A stretch of DNA of 64,000 bases from JBHIYN01 sp041984235 (GTDB taxonomy: Bacteria > Pseudomonadota > Gammaproteobacteria > Ga0077536): the NCBI GenBank assembly GCA_041984235.1, contig JBHIYN010000009.1, positions 1-64,000 of the forward strand. Direction: 5' to 3'. Both the position numbers and the translations under genes were made by a program. Positions 45,750 to 53,941 of this stretch are shown one piece after another. Numbering within the stretch: position 1 is the first letter of the stretch; each line of letters begins with the position of its first letter. The notes beneath the pieces were generated by a model. That model made no database searches, was not told the origin of the DNA, and was given only the letters and a program-made list of their open reading frames with translations.

Positions 45750-46766
45750 TCAGGGTGCCGCCACGCCGTAGCGGCGTTCTGCGGCAACGATGATGCGTTC
45801 GAGCAGGTCGGCGTGCGAGAGGCCGTCCTGGGCCGCCATGTGCGCGAGCTTGCCGTCCCAGCACCAGGCCGGGTTGGGATTGACCTCCATCAGCTTGAGC
45901 ACGCCGCCGGCGTCGGCACGAAAGTCGAAGCGCGCGTAATCGCGCAGCTGCAGGCGATCCCACAGCGCGGTGCAGCGATTGCGCAGGCTGCGCTGGGTAT
46001 CGGCATCGAGCGCCGCGCGGCGGAAGCGGATGTCGGTCCAGTAGGGCGACGCCGGGTCGACCTTGGACGCGTAGCTCAGCAGGCGTGGCAGCGACGGGTC
46101 GAGGCCGCTGTAGTCGACCTCCAGCATCGGCAGGGCGGTCAGGCCGTGGGCCGGGTTGCCGACCAGGCCGAGGCCGTACTCGGCACCGCTCAGGAACTCC
46201 TGTACCAGCACCTCGCAACCGGGCAGCTCGCTGCGCAGCGCGGCGACGCGCTCGGCGAGCGCCGCGCTGTCGTTGACGAGCGCCGCTTCCGTGATGCCGA
46301 AGCTGCCGTCGCCCCGGTTCGGCTTGACGAACGCGGGACCGGCGGTGTGCGGGGGCGGGTCGCCGCTGCGCAGCAGCGTCTCTTTCGGCACCGGCACGCC
46401 AGTAGCCGCCGCCAGCGCGCGCACCAGCGCCTTGTCGTAGCACAGCCCCAGCGCAACCGGACCGGAGCCGCTGAAGGGGATGTCGAGCAGCTCGAGCAGA
46501 GCCGGAACGTGCAGCTCGCGACGCGCGTCGTTGCCGTAGCCGGTGTCGCAGAAGTTGAGCACGAACGCTGGCCGCTCCGCGCGCAGGCGTTCGGTCAGCT
46601 CGCGGTGATCGTCGAGGTAGCTGAAGCGGCGGTGGGTCAGCGTGCCGAGCGCCGCGCGCAGCCGTACGACCTGATCGAAATCGTCTGCCGTGAAGCGCCC
46701 GCCCGGCTTCGAGGCGTCGGGCAGCCTGGGGTCGGCGAGCAGGACCGTGATATCGTGAAACGGCAT
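45750..46766 (-). CDS. ATP-grasp ligase, D-alanine-D-alanine ligase-like
   Basis: A 338-residue ATP-grasp protein. The order is an N-terminal fold ending LNFCDTGYGNDARRELHVPALLELLDIPFSGSG, the substrate-ADP region KALVRALAAATGVPVP, PAFVKPNRGDGSFGI with the ATP-binding loop, VQEFLSGAEYGLGLV and the metal site DFRADAGGVLKLMEVNPNPAW. It is like D-Ala-D-Ala ligase but shorter and not next to murein genes, so another carboxylate-amine ligation is likely. It is convergent with the CocE-type hydrolase. ATG 46766 was chosen as the start of the fold. Confidence 0.86.
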   Translation of the reverse strand: MPFHDITVLLADPRLPDASKPGGRFTADDFDQVVRLRAALGTLTHRRFSYLDDHRELTERLRAERPAFVLNFCDTGYGNDARRELHVPALLELLDIPFSGSGPVALGLCYDKALVRALAAATGVPVPKETLLRSGDPPPHTAGPAFVKPNRGDGSFGITEAALVNDSAALAERVAALRSELPGCEVLVQEFLSGAEYGLGLVGNPAHGLTALPMLEVDYSGLDPSLPRLLSYASKVDPASPYWTDIRFRRAALDADTQRSLRNRCTALWDRLQLRDYARFDFRADAGGVLKLMEVNPNPAWCWDGKLAHMAAQDGLSHADLLERIIVAAERRYGVAAP

Positions 46767-46869
46767 TGCTATTCCATGCGCGGGGGCGCTGGGCGAAGAT
46801 AGCAGAGCGGTCCGGCGCAGACGATGCCGGACGCCGACGAGCGACAAACGAGCCGGGGAGGGCGACACG

Positions 46870-47313
46870 ATGACGGAACTCGAGCAGGGGCTCGCGGGGC
46901 TGCTGGCGCGCGAGGCCATCCGCGATCTGCCGATACGCTATTGCGATTGCGTGTGGCGCGACGACGTCGACGGGCTGGTCGCCCTGTTCACGCCGGAGGC
47001 ATCGTTCACCGCCATCATCGGCGGGCGGGAAGCCACCTTCAGCGGACGGGACGCGCTGCATGCGATGTTCACCGGCGGCCTCAAGATCAGGCCGCGACCG
47101 TACATCCACAACCACGTGGTGGAGCTCGCCGGCGAGGGCTTCGCCACCGGCCGCTGTTATCTCGACCTGCGCTCGGCGCGCAAGGACATGGCCTTTCTCG
47201 GCGCCGGCTACTACGACGACGAGTACATGGCGACCCCGGCGGGCTGGCGCTTTCACTCACGACGATTCGTCGCGCTGCGCATGGACGATTTGCCGGAGGG
47301 CATGGAAGGCTGA
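46870..47313 (+). CDS. SnoaL-like / NTF2-fold protein (3)
   Basis: A 147-residue protein (LAREAIRDLPIRYCDCVWRDDVDGLVALFTPEASFTAI ... YIHNHVVELAGEGFATGRCYLDLR) of the SnoaL_4 group, as at 38801. The conserved start of the fold, the HNHVVEL strand and a Tyr-Asp pair are there. The precise reaction is unknown. A GGGGAGGG ribosome site precedes ATG 46870. The Nudix gene follows after nine bases, so they are co-transcribed. Confidence 0.84.
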   Translation: MTELEQGLAGLLAREAIRDLPIRYCDCVWRDDVDGLVALFTPEASFTAIIGGREATFSGRDALHAMFTGGLKIRPRPYIHNHVVELAGEGFATGRCYLDLRSARKDMAFLGAGYYDDEYMATPAGWRFHSRRFVALRMDDLPEGMEG

Positions 47314-47322
47314 GGGCGGCCG

Positions 47323-47895
47323 GTGGCCGGGCAGCGCAGATCCCGCTCCGCCGGGCTCGACTGGGAACGCCTCGACTCGCGGTATGACGCCGACGCCGGC
47401 CTGCCGCTGTTCCGCAAGCGCATCGATCGCCTGCGCAATCCGCGCAACGCGCGGGTCTTCGAGCGCCTGGTGCTGGAATCCGCGGACTGGGTCAACATGG
47501 TGGCGCTGGACAGCGAGCGCCGCTGCGTGATGATCCGGCAGTATCGCTTTGGCGTCGGCTACACCACGCTGGAGACGCCCGGCGGCATGGTCGACCCGGG
47601 CGAAGACTCGGGTCAGGCGGCGGCGCGCGAGCTGCGCGAGGAAACCGGCTACGCGTCCGAGCGCTGGACCTACCTCGGCGCGGTCGAGCCCAACCCGGCG
47701 GTGCACAACCACCTGTGTCACCACTGGCTGGCCGAGGACGCGCGCCGCGTCGGCGACCCGCGTCCGGACGACGGCGAGGCAATCGCCGTGGAACTGATGG
47801 GCGAGGACGCGGTGCGTGCCGCGGTAGCCAGCGGCGAGCTCAGGCACGCACTCGCGCTGTCGGTGCTGGCCCGCGTCTACCGCTTATGGGTTTAA
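47323..47895 (+). CDS. Nudix hydrolase (ADP-ribose-pyrophosphatase type)
   Basis: A 190-residue Nudix enzyme that cleaves nucleoside diphosphates linked to another moiety. The Nudix box is GGMVDPGEDSGQAAARELREETGY; the preceding VNMVALDSERRCVMIRQYRFG strand is that of ADP-sugar pyrophosphatases. The start GTG 47323 has only a nine-base gap to the SnoaL-like gene. Its stop codon lies within the left end of the long inverted repeat at 47894. Confidence 0.88.
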   Translation: MAGQRRSRSAGLDWERLDSRYDADAGLPLFRKRIDRLRNPRNARVFERLVLESADWVNMVALDSERRCVMIRQYRFGVGYTTLETPGGMVDPGEDSGQAAARELREETGYASERWTYLGAVEPNPAVHNHLCHHWLAEDARRVGDPRPDDGEAIAVELMGEDAVRAAVASGELRHALALSVLARVYRLWV

Positions 47896-47974
47896 GGGGA
47901 CATGCCACATTTCTAAGTTGTTGAAAACGCCTTTACGGCGTTTTCAACAACTTAGAAATGTGGCATGTCCCCTT
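47894..47974. repeat. Perfect 38-bp inverted repeat, loop 5 (long palindrome B)
   Basis: Arm 47894-47931 and arm 47937-47974 are exact reverse complements around TTTAC. The outer 19 bases AAGGGGACATGCCACATTT equal those of palindrome A, the middle is AAGTT(A/G)TTGA, and the inner parts differ. It lies between the convergent Nudix and quinone-oxidoreductase genes. It begins in the Nudix stop codon and ends three bases before the other gene's stop, so it could end both transcripts. Confidence 0.93.
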
Positions 47975-47977
47975 TGA

Positions 47978-48976
47978 TCAGTCGATGGTGATCACGATCT
48001 TGCCGAGGGCGCGGCGCTCGGCGAGATCGCGGATGCCGCGGCCGCCCTCGGCCAGCGGGTAGCGTGCCGAGACGTGCGGGCGAATCTTGCCGGCGGCGTA
48101 GAACTCGCACAGCTCGCGGATGTTGGCCGCGTTCGCCTGCGGCTCGCGCTCGGTGAACGAGCCCCAGAAAACGCCCACGATCTGGCAGCCCTTGAGCAGC
48201 GCCAGGTTGAGCGGGATGCGCGGGATCCCGGCCGGGAAGCCGACCACCAGGAATCGGCCTTCCCACGCGATGGCGCGCAGCGCGGCCTCGGCGTAGTCGC
48301 CGCCGACCGCGTCGTAGACGACGTCCGCGCCGTGCTCGCCGCAGGCGTCCTTGAACTGCTGCGCGAGCGCTTTAGCGCCGTCCTTGTCGAACGGACCGCG
48401 CGGGTAGACCACGCCGACCTCGGCGCCGCGCGCCTTGGCCAGCGCGACCTTCTCCTCGCTGGAGGCCGCGGCGACCACGCGCGCGCCCATGGCCTTGCCG
48501 AGCTCGACCGCGGCCAGGCCGACGCCGCCGGCCGCGCCGAGTACGAGCAGGGTGTCACCCGCGCCGAGGGCGGCGCGCTGCCTGAGGGCATGGTGCGAGG
48601 TGCCGTAGGTGAAGATGAACGCGGCGGCCTCGTCGTCGGGCATGCCGTCCGGGATCGGCGCGCACTTGACCGCGCGCGTCACCACCTGCTCGGCCATGCC
48701 GCCCCAGCCGACCATGCCGATGACGCGGTCGCCGGTTTTGAGGTCACTCACCCCGTCGCCGACCGCGTCGATCTCGCCCGCCACTTCGCCGCCGGGAGCG
48801 AACGGGCGCTCCGGGCGGAACTGGTACTTGTCCTCGATCATGAGCGCGTCGGGGAAGTTGACCCCGCAGGCGCGGACCCGGATGCGCACCTCGCCCGGAC
48901 CCGGCACGGGCAGGTCGACGTCTTTGAGTTCGAGCGTATCCGGGCCGCCTGGGGCGACGCTGAGCAGTGCTTTCAT
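47978..48976 (-). CDS. NADPH:quinone oxidoreductase-like zinc-free MDR protein
   Basis: A 332-residue medium-chain dehydrogenase/reductase (RVRACGVNFPDALMIEDKYQFRPERPFAPGGEVAG, VLGAAGGVGLAAVELGKAMGARVV, VVGFPAGIPRIPLNLALLKGCQIVG). It matches the group of quinone reductase or acyl-CoA reductase-like proteins often found in fatty-acid and ring catabolism clusters. No zinc ligands are present. Its family relative qor lies at 22158. It is divergent from the SnoaL-like gene at 49087. Confidence 0.88.
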   Translation of the reverse strand: MKALLSVAPGGPDTLELKDVDLPVPGPGEVRIRVRACGVNFPDALMIEDKYQFRPERPFAPGGEVAGEIDAVGDGVSDLKTGDRVIGMVGWGGMAEQVVTRAVKCAPIPDGMPDDEAAAFIFTYGTSHHALRQRAALGAGDTLLVLGAAGGVGLAAVELGKAMGARVVAAASSEEKVALAKARGAEVGVVYPRGPFDKDGAKALAQQFKDACGEHGADVVYDAVGGDYAEAALRAIAWEGRFLVVGFPAGIPRIPLNLALLKGCQIVGVFWGSFTEREPQANAANIRELCEFYAAGKIRPHVSARYPLAEGGRGIRDLAERRALGKIVITID

Positions 48977-49086
48977 GCGGGATCTCCGGTCGGGCTAAGC
49001 AGAATGGCGAGGCGGTCGTGGCGTCGGCCCGGCCGCCGGGTTATCGTGCGGCGGGCGCCGCCGGCGCCGCTTGCAGGGGAGTCATC

Positions 49087-49497
49087 ATGTCCGAAACACA
49101 GAAAATTGTGCAACAGTGGTTCGACCACATCGCAGCCGGCGACGCCGCACAGGCGTTCGCCCTGTTCGCCGACGACATCGTCTACGAGCTCAAGGGCACG
49201 ACGCCGGTGTCCGGCACCTACCGCGGTCTTGATCAAATCGTAAACGACTTCTTCACGCCTTGGCGCAAGCAGATCGACGGCGACCTGGTGGTCCACGTCG
49301 ACGAGCTGATCGGCGAGGGTGAACGCGTCGTCGCGCTCGGCCATGGTGAAGCGAAGACGGTGCACGGCCTGCGCTACGACAACGACTACGCCTTCGTGTT
49401 TACCGTGCGCAACGGCCGCATCCACGAGGTGGTGGAGTTCCTCGACACCGCGCTGGTCGAGACCGCGGCCTACGGTAAACGTCTCGTCGCCGGCTGA
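49087..49497 (+). CDS. SnoaL-like / NTF2-fold protein (4)
   Basis: A 136-residue NTF2-like protein (MSETQKIVQQWFDHIAAGDAAQAFALFADDIVYELKGT ... GLRYDNDYAFVFTVRNGRIHEVVEFLDTALV), close to the ketosteroid-isomerase-like SnoaL group. An enzymatic or ligand-storage role is possible but undefined. AGGGGAG precedes the ATG. It lies 25 bases before an MFS gene on the same strand and is probably co-transcribed with it. Confidence 0.85.
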   Translation: MSETQKIVQQWFDHIAAGDAAQAFALFADDIVYELKGTTPVSGTYRGLDQIVNDFFTPWRKQIDGDLVVHVDELIGEGERVVALGHGEAKTVHGLRYDNDYAFVFTVRNGRIHEVVEFLDTALVETAAYGKRLVAG

Positions 49498-49522
49498 TGC
49501 GGCGCGCGCCGGGGGCGGCCGC

Positions 49523-50803
49523 ATGAGCGAGATCGCCGGCGGCCTCGCGCCGGTGCCGCTGCGGCGCGACGCGCTGGTGATGGCGGTGGTCGGCTTCGCC
49601 CACCTGGTCAGCCATTTCTTCCAGCTCCTGCTCGCGCCACTGTTCCCGTGGCTGCGCGAGGCGTTCGCGCTGAGCTTCGCCGAGCTCGGCTTCGTGATGT
49701 CGGTGCTGTTCACGGTGTCGGCGCTGGGCCAGGCCGCGGCGGGCTTCGTGGTCGATCGGTGGGGCGCCATCGTGACCCTGGTCGGCGGCCTGGCGTGCCT
49801 GGTAGCGGGGGCACTGGTGCTCGCGCTCAGCGGGGGCTATGGCACCCTGCTGGTGAGCGCCGTGCTGGTCGGGCTGGGCAATGCCGTCTTTCACCCGGTC
49901 GATTACTGGCTCATCAATCACCGCATCAGCGAGCCGCGCCTGGGACCAGCCTACGCGGTGCACGGCGTGACCGGCAGCCTGGGCTGGGCCCTGGCCCCGG
50001 TGTTCCTGGTCGGCATCGCGCTCGCCGCCGACTGGCGCACGGCGGCTGCGCTGGCGGCGCTGCTGCCGCTGGCCGCCATTGCCGCGCTGTATGCGAGCCG
50101 AGACGGGCTGCTGCGCGGCGCGCGGCCGGGCGCGGACGCCGCGGCCGCGCCCGGCACGGCGGCACCGCCGTTCGCCTTTCTGCGGCTGCCGGCCATCTGG
50201 CTGTGCCTGGCGTTCTTCGCCTGCGTCGCGGCCGCACTGGGCGGCGTGCAGGCCTTCGCACCGACGGTGTTCGGCGAGGGCTACGGCATGGCCCTGGAGA
50301 CGGCCGCTTTCGGCGTCACCCTGTACATGCTGGGCAGCGCAGCCGGCATGCTCGGTGGCGGCGTGCTGGCCGCGCGCAGCCCGGCGCTGGAACACAACAT
50401 CACGCTCGCACTGGCCCTGGCCGCGGCTGCCGCGTTGCTGGTCGGCAGCCTGCGCGTGCCGGCGGCCATGGCGCTCGCGCTGATGGTGGTGATGGGCTTC
50501 GGCTCGGGACTGTCGGGACCATCGCGCGATCTGCTGATCCGGCGCGCGACCCCGCCGGGCGCCACCGGGCGGGTCTACGGCGTGGTCTATTCGGGACTCG
50601 ACCTCGGCCTCGCGATCGGGCCGGTTCTGTTCGGACACATGCTCGACGGTGGCGCCCGCGGCGCGGTGTTCTTCGCCATCGCCGGCTGCTTCGGCGGCGG
50701 TGTGCTGCTGGCGCGGCGCGTCGCCGGCGCCGCGGCGCCGCTTCAGGCCGGTGCCGCGGCGGACGCTACACAGACAACGGAATCCCGCGAGGAGGCGTCA
50801 TGA
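49523..50803 (+). CDS. MFS transporter (1)
   Basis: A 426-residue major-facilitator carrier with twelve hydrophobic helices. The loop 2-3 motif is GFVVDRWGAIVTLVGG, and NAVFHPVDYWLINHR and GFGSGLSGPSRDLLIRRATPPGATGRVYG resemble a group of efflux or organic-acid carriers often called FSR-like. The substrate is unknown. The start ATG 49523 is behind a weak ribosome site, and the stop overlaps the next gene's start (ATGA), so carrier and SPFH protein are made together. Confidence 0.85.
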   Translation: MSEIAGGLAPVPLRRDALVMAVVGFAHLVSHFFQLLLAPLFPWLREAFALSFAELGFVMSVLFTVSALGQAAAGFVVDRWGAIVTLVGGLACLVAGALVLALSGGYGTLLVSAVLVGLGNAVFHPVDYWLINHRISEPRLGPAYAVHGVTGSLGWALAPVFLVGIALAADWRTAAALAALLPLAAIAALYASRDGLLRGARPGADAAAAPGTAAPPFAFLRLPAIWLCLAFFACVAAALGGVQAFAPTVFGEGYGMALETAAFGVTLYMLGSAAGMLGGGVLAARSPALEHNITLALALAAAAALLVGSLRVPAAMALALMVVMGFGSGLSGPSRDLLIRRATPPGATGRVYGVVYSGLDLGLAIGPVLFGHMLDGGARGAVFFAIAGCFGGGVLLARRVAGAAAPLQAGAAADATQTTESREEAS

Positions 50804-51669
50804 ATCACGAAGTCAGCGAACGCGCCGCTGCCGCGGTCAACGGCTGGCTGGCGCTCGCCGTGTGGCTGGCGCTGGCGGCGGGCATCGCGTGGGCGATCGT
50901 CGGCGCGGTCGCCGCCCATGGCGAGCCGCCGGTCGCGGCCATCCTGCTGGCGCCGGTCGCGGCGTTCCTGTTCAAGGGCTTTGTCATCCTCGAGCCGAAC
51001 CAGGCCGCGGTGATGGTGTTCTTCGGCAAGTACGCCGGCTCGCTGCGCGCCGACGGCTACTTCTGGGTCAACCCGTTGTACAGCAAGCATAAGATTTCGC
51101 TGCGAGCGCACAATCTCACCACGCCGACGCTCAAGGTCAACGACCGCGCCGGCAATCCGGTCGAGGTTGCCGCAGTGATCGTCTGGCGCGTCTACGACAC
51201 CGCGCGCGCCACCTTCGACGTCGAGGACTACCACGCTTACGTCACCATGCAGAGCGAGTCGGCGGTGCGCCAGGTGGTCAGCGAACGCTGGTACGACGGC
51301 GACGAGGCCGGTGAGCAGTCCCTGCGCAGCGATCTCGATGCGGTCGCGCGCCTGCTGGTCGAGAGTATCCAGCACCACTGCGCACTGGCCGGCCTGGAGA
51401 TCCTGGAGGCGCGCATCTCGCACCTCGCCTACGCGCCGGAGATCGCGGGCGCCATGCTGCGCCGTCAGCAGGCGGTCGCGGTGGTCGCTGCGCGCACCCA
51501 GATCGTGGAAGGCGCGGTGAGCATGGTGCGCCTGGGCATCGAGCGCCTGGAGGCGGAGGGCGTGGTCAGTCTCGACGCCGCGGGCCGCGCGCGGCTGGTG
51601 ACCAACCTGATGACGGTGCTGGTCGGCGACAGCGAGACCCAGCCGGTGCTGTCGGTCGACCACGAGTGA
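50800..51669 (+). CDS. SPFH/Band-7 membrane protein
   Basis: A 289-residue protein with two N-terminal membrane helices (LALAVWLALAAGIAWAIVGA and ILLAPVAAFLFKGFVIL), then a Band 7 domain (NQAAVMVFFGKYAGSLRADGYFWVNP, RISHLAYAPEIAGAMLRRQQA). SPFH proteins form ring-like assemblies on membranes and control proteases or carriers. The ribosome site AGGAGG lies inside the MFS gene just before ATG 50800. Association with the MFS carrier is suggested by overlap. Confidence 0.88.
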   Translation: MNHEVSERAAAAVNGWLALAVWLALAAGIAWAIVGAVAAHGEPPVAAILLAPVAAFLFKGFVILEPNQAAVMVFFGKYAGSLRADGYFWVNPLYSKHKISLRAHNLTTPTLKVNDRAGNPVEVAAVIVWRVYDTARATFDVEDYHAYVTMQSESAVRQVVSERWYDGDEAGEQSLRSDLDAVARLLVESIQHHCALAGLEILEARISHLAYAPEIAGAMLRRQQAVAVVAARTQIVEGAVSMVRLGIERLEAEGVVSLDAAGRARLVTNLMTVLVGDSETQPVLSVDHE

Positions 51670-51685
51670 GCGCGGCGATCGCAGG

Positions 51686-51904
51686 GTGAACGGCCAGCGC
51701 CAGCGTGTGCCCCTCGGCTTCGTGGTCCTCAGCGCGCTGGCGGCGCTGTTCATGGCCGCCGGTGCGGTCGGCCTGCTGGCGCCGCAGACCGCGCCGCTGC
51801 TGGCGCGCCCGGAGGTGGCGTGGTCGCTGGTCGGATCCGGCGTGGTGATGGACGGCTTCGCTATCGCCAGCCTGCTCGCCGCCCGCCGCACATCGCGACG
51901 CTGA
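51686..51904 (+). CDS. Small two-helix membrane protein
   Basis: A 72-residue protein with two hydrophobic segments (GFVVLSALAALFMAAGAVGLL and WSLVGSGVVMDGFAIASLLAA). It starts with GTG 51686, 16 bases after the SPFH stop, in the same direction. Low-complexity coding in high-GC DNA makes me cautious, but the segment pattern and position suggest a third member of the MFS-SPFH operon. Confidence 0.5.
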   Translation: MNGQRQRVPLGFVVLSALAALFMAAGAVGLLAPQTAPLLARPEVAWSLVGSGVVMDGFAIASLLAARRTSRR

Positions 51905-51913
51905 GCGCGCGGC

Positions 51914-52819
51914 TCAGCCCGAGCAGCGGAAGTTGACCGCGCCGCCGGGATCGTCGTCCGGCCACGAGCCGAAGCCCAGCACGCCGTCGCCGGTGAGTAC
52001 ATCCTCGTCGCGCCGCAGGTGCTTACGCGAGCCGTCGCTCTGGACGATGAAGGTGCCGTTGGTGCTGACGTCGCGGATGCTGAAACGACCGTGGCGGTAA
52101 TTGATCTCGGCATGCTGGCGCGAGGTCAGCTTGCCCATCACCTGCAGGCCGACCTGCTTGCCGCGGCCGATGGTGCAGTTGGTGTTGCTGGGGTCGATGC
52201 GAATCTTCTCGCCGGCATAGACCAGGTCGAGCGCAACTTCGGCATCGACCGCCTGCAGGTGCGGGCGTGAGCTGATCTGGGTTTCCTCGCCGGTCTGCTC
52301 CCACGGCATCTTGTAGATTTCGAGCTCGCCGTCGTAGGCCTCGGCCTGCACCCGGTCGATCGGATGCACGTCCGGGAACAGCGCGCCGGGCAGGGTATCG
52401 ATCGCCTGCCTGGAGGTCAGGATCTCGTCCGCCTTGGCCAGGTTGATGATCTGCTGCGCGGTGACCGGGGCCTCGCCGACGAGCTCCTCGCCGCGCCAGG
52501 CGACGTTACCGAAGTGCCAGCCAATCTTGATGTGCAGCACGCCCATCTTGAACTTCTGGTCTTCGCCCGCGCGGCGCAGCGCGGCCTGCATTTCGGTTGC
52601 GGCGAGCGCGGCCTTCACCGGCTCGGCAAAGGCGACCATGATCTCGTCGCCGATGGTTTTCAGGGTCTCGCCGGAGAGTCCTCCTGCGGCGGTGTCCAGC
52701 AGCGCGATGCAGGCGGCCATGTCGGCACGCGCGATGGCGTCGCCGTACTGCTCGTACAGGCGTGTGCTGCCTGACACGTCCGCGTACAGGACAGCGAGCT
52801 TTTCCAGTGATTTATCCAT
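51914..52819 (-). CDS. Class III cyclase-like domain fused to FHA domain; cyclase probably inactive
   Basis: A 301-residue protein. Residues 1-180 look like an adenylate/guanylate-cyclase homology domain: LAVLYADVSGSTRLYE with a metal Asp, TIGDEIMVAFAEP with the second metal Asp, and IGWHFGNVAWRGEELVGEAPV. The following VNLAAR motif, whose Asn and Arg stabilise the transition state, reads VTAQQI, so cyclisation is unlikely. Residues 215-290 are an FHA domain (CTIGRGKQVGLQVMGKLTSRQHAEINYRHGRFSIRDVSTNGTFI) with the phosphothreonine-binding Arg, Ser, His and Asn. It might be a nucleotide- or phosphoprotein-sensing scaffold. An earlier start at 52846 is possible. Confidence 0.85.
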   Translation of the reverse strand: MDKSLEKLAVLYADVSGSTRLYEQYGDAIARADMAACIALLDTAAGGLSGETLKTIGDEIMVAFAEPVKAALAATEMQAALRRAGEDQKFKMGVLHIKIGWHFGNVAWRGEELVGEAPVTAQQIINLAKADEILTSRQAIDTLPGALFPDVHPIDRVQAEAYDGELEIYKMPWEQTGEETQISSRPHLQAVDAEVALDLVYAGEKIRIDPSNTNCTIGRGKQVGLQVMGKLTSRQHAEINYRHGRFSIRDVSTNGTFIVQSDGSRKHLRRDEDVLTGDGVLGFGSWPDDDPGGAVNFRCSG

Positions 52820-52955
52820 CGCAACTCGCGCCCAAGTGTAAAGCATAGGGCGGCCCAGGGGCAGTCCGGCGGCGTGACGTACATCGCATCCGCGCTCAGC
52901 TTATCGGCGCGCGCACCGGCCGCCTTGAATACCGCGTGGGCGGCCTCTGCCGCGC

Positions 52956-53771
52956 TCAGAACCGGGTGCCGGGGTTACGGATCCAGACCGCGTTGGGTGC
53001 CAGGATGTCGATGTCGACCGGGTTATTGATGCCGGCGTTCTCCTCGAACCAGCGCCTGAGCTTGCGCCCGCCGACGATACGCGGTGCGGCGTTGGTGTTG
53101 GTCGATCGGTCGATGTGGCCGTGAATGGTCTCGCGGTCGCGCCCGCACAGGATGCGGATCTTCTCCTGGTCGTTACCGAACAACTGGGAGTAGCGTTGCG
53201 GCACGTTGAAAAAGCCCTTGTCCATGTAGTGGTAGCCAACCAGGAAGCGGTAGCTGGGCCGGTCGGTGGTGAGATCGGTATAGGTGTTGCTGTCGTTCTC
53301 GATGAGGTGCCGGCGCTGCTTGCGCACGCTCTGCGCGCGCGGTTTGCGCGCCGCGCTCGGCAGCGGCGAGACGTTCTGGTTCCAGGGCGGCTTGAGCGCC
53401 TCGATCAGGCTGTGCTGCAGACCGGCCGCGAGGTTGACCCGGAACGAGCCGTAATGCAGGTTGCCGGGGTCGGGCATCGCGTAGACCTCGACCGGCTGGT
53501 CGACCATGAGCATGGCCAGGATGCGCTCCCGGTTCTTCTCGCGCATGGAGCGCGGCGGTCCGCCCTGCTCGTAGCCGTCCATGCGCAGCCGGAGAGAGCG
53601 TCCGGAGCGGCCGACGTAGAGCAACTCGTCGCCGGAGGCGAAGGCATAGAGGACATTGGCCGCGCTGCCGTAGCGATCGAGCTCGATGTGCGGCGCATCG
53701 CTGTCGAGCACCCACTCGCCGGCAATCTCGAAGCCGATCTCTAGCAGGCGTTCGAGCGGGGTCTTGTTCAT
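52956..53771 (-). CDS. GIY-YIG nuclease-like protein with unknown C-terminal domain
   Basis: A 271-residue protein. Residues 40-140 carry a GIY-YIG-like pattern: NVLYAFASGDELLYVGRSGRSLRLRM, with LYAF and LYVG as the two strands, an Arg in the helix, and LQHSLIEALKPPWN with the expected Glu near the end. A basic linker follows, then about 100 residues rich in aromatic and charged positions (YRFLVGYHYMDKGFFNVPQRY ... EKIRILCGRDRETIHGHIDR) that I do not recognise. It is encoded between a cyclase-FHA gene and an MFS gene without clear operon ties. It could be a DNA-repair or mobile-element-related nuclease. Confidence 0.6.
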   Translation of the reverse strand: MNKTPLERLLEIGFEIAGEWVLDSDAPHIELDRYGSAANVLYAFASGDELLYVGRSGRSLRLRMDGYEQGGPPRSMREKNRERILAMLMVDQPVEVYAMPDPGNLHYGSFRVNLAAGLQHSLIEALKPPWNQNVSPLPSAARKPRAQSVRKQRRHLIENDSNTYTDLTTDRPSYRFLVGYHYMDKGFFNVPQRYSQLFGNDQEKIRILCGRDRETIHGHIDRSTNTNAAPRIVGGRKLRRWFEENAGINNPVDIDILAPNAVWIRNPGTRF

Positions 53772-53941
53772 TGCCGCCGGACTTCGCATGCTGAATACGT
53801 CCGTGCCATCCTCTGTCCCAGTGCGCAGTTTAGATGATCATCGCACCGGCTGCGCGATTGCGCGGTCCGCTGCCATGGACTCCTGAGCCGATAGCGGCTA
53901 ACGTCGCGCCCTCCTGAAGCGCTCGTTTCGGTCGAGGTTAC

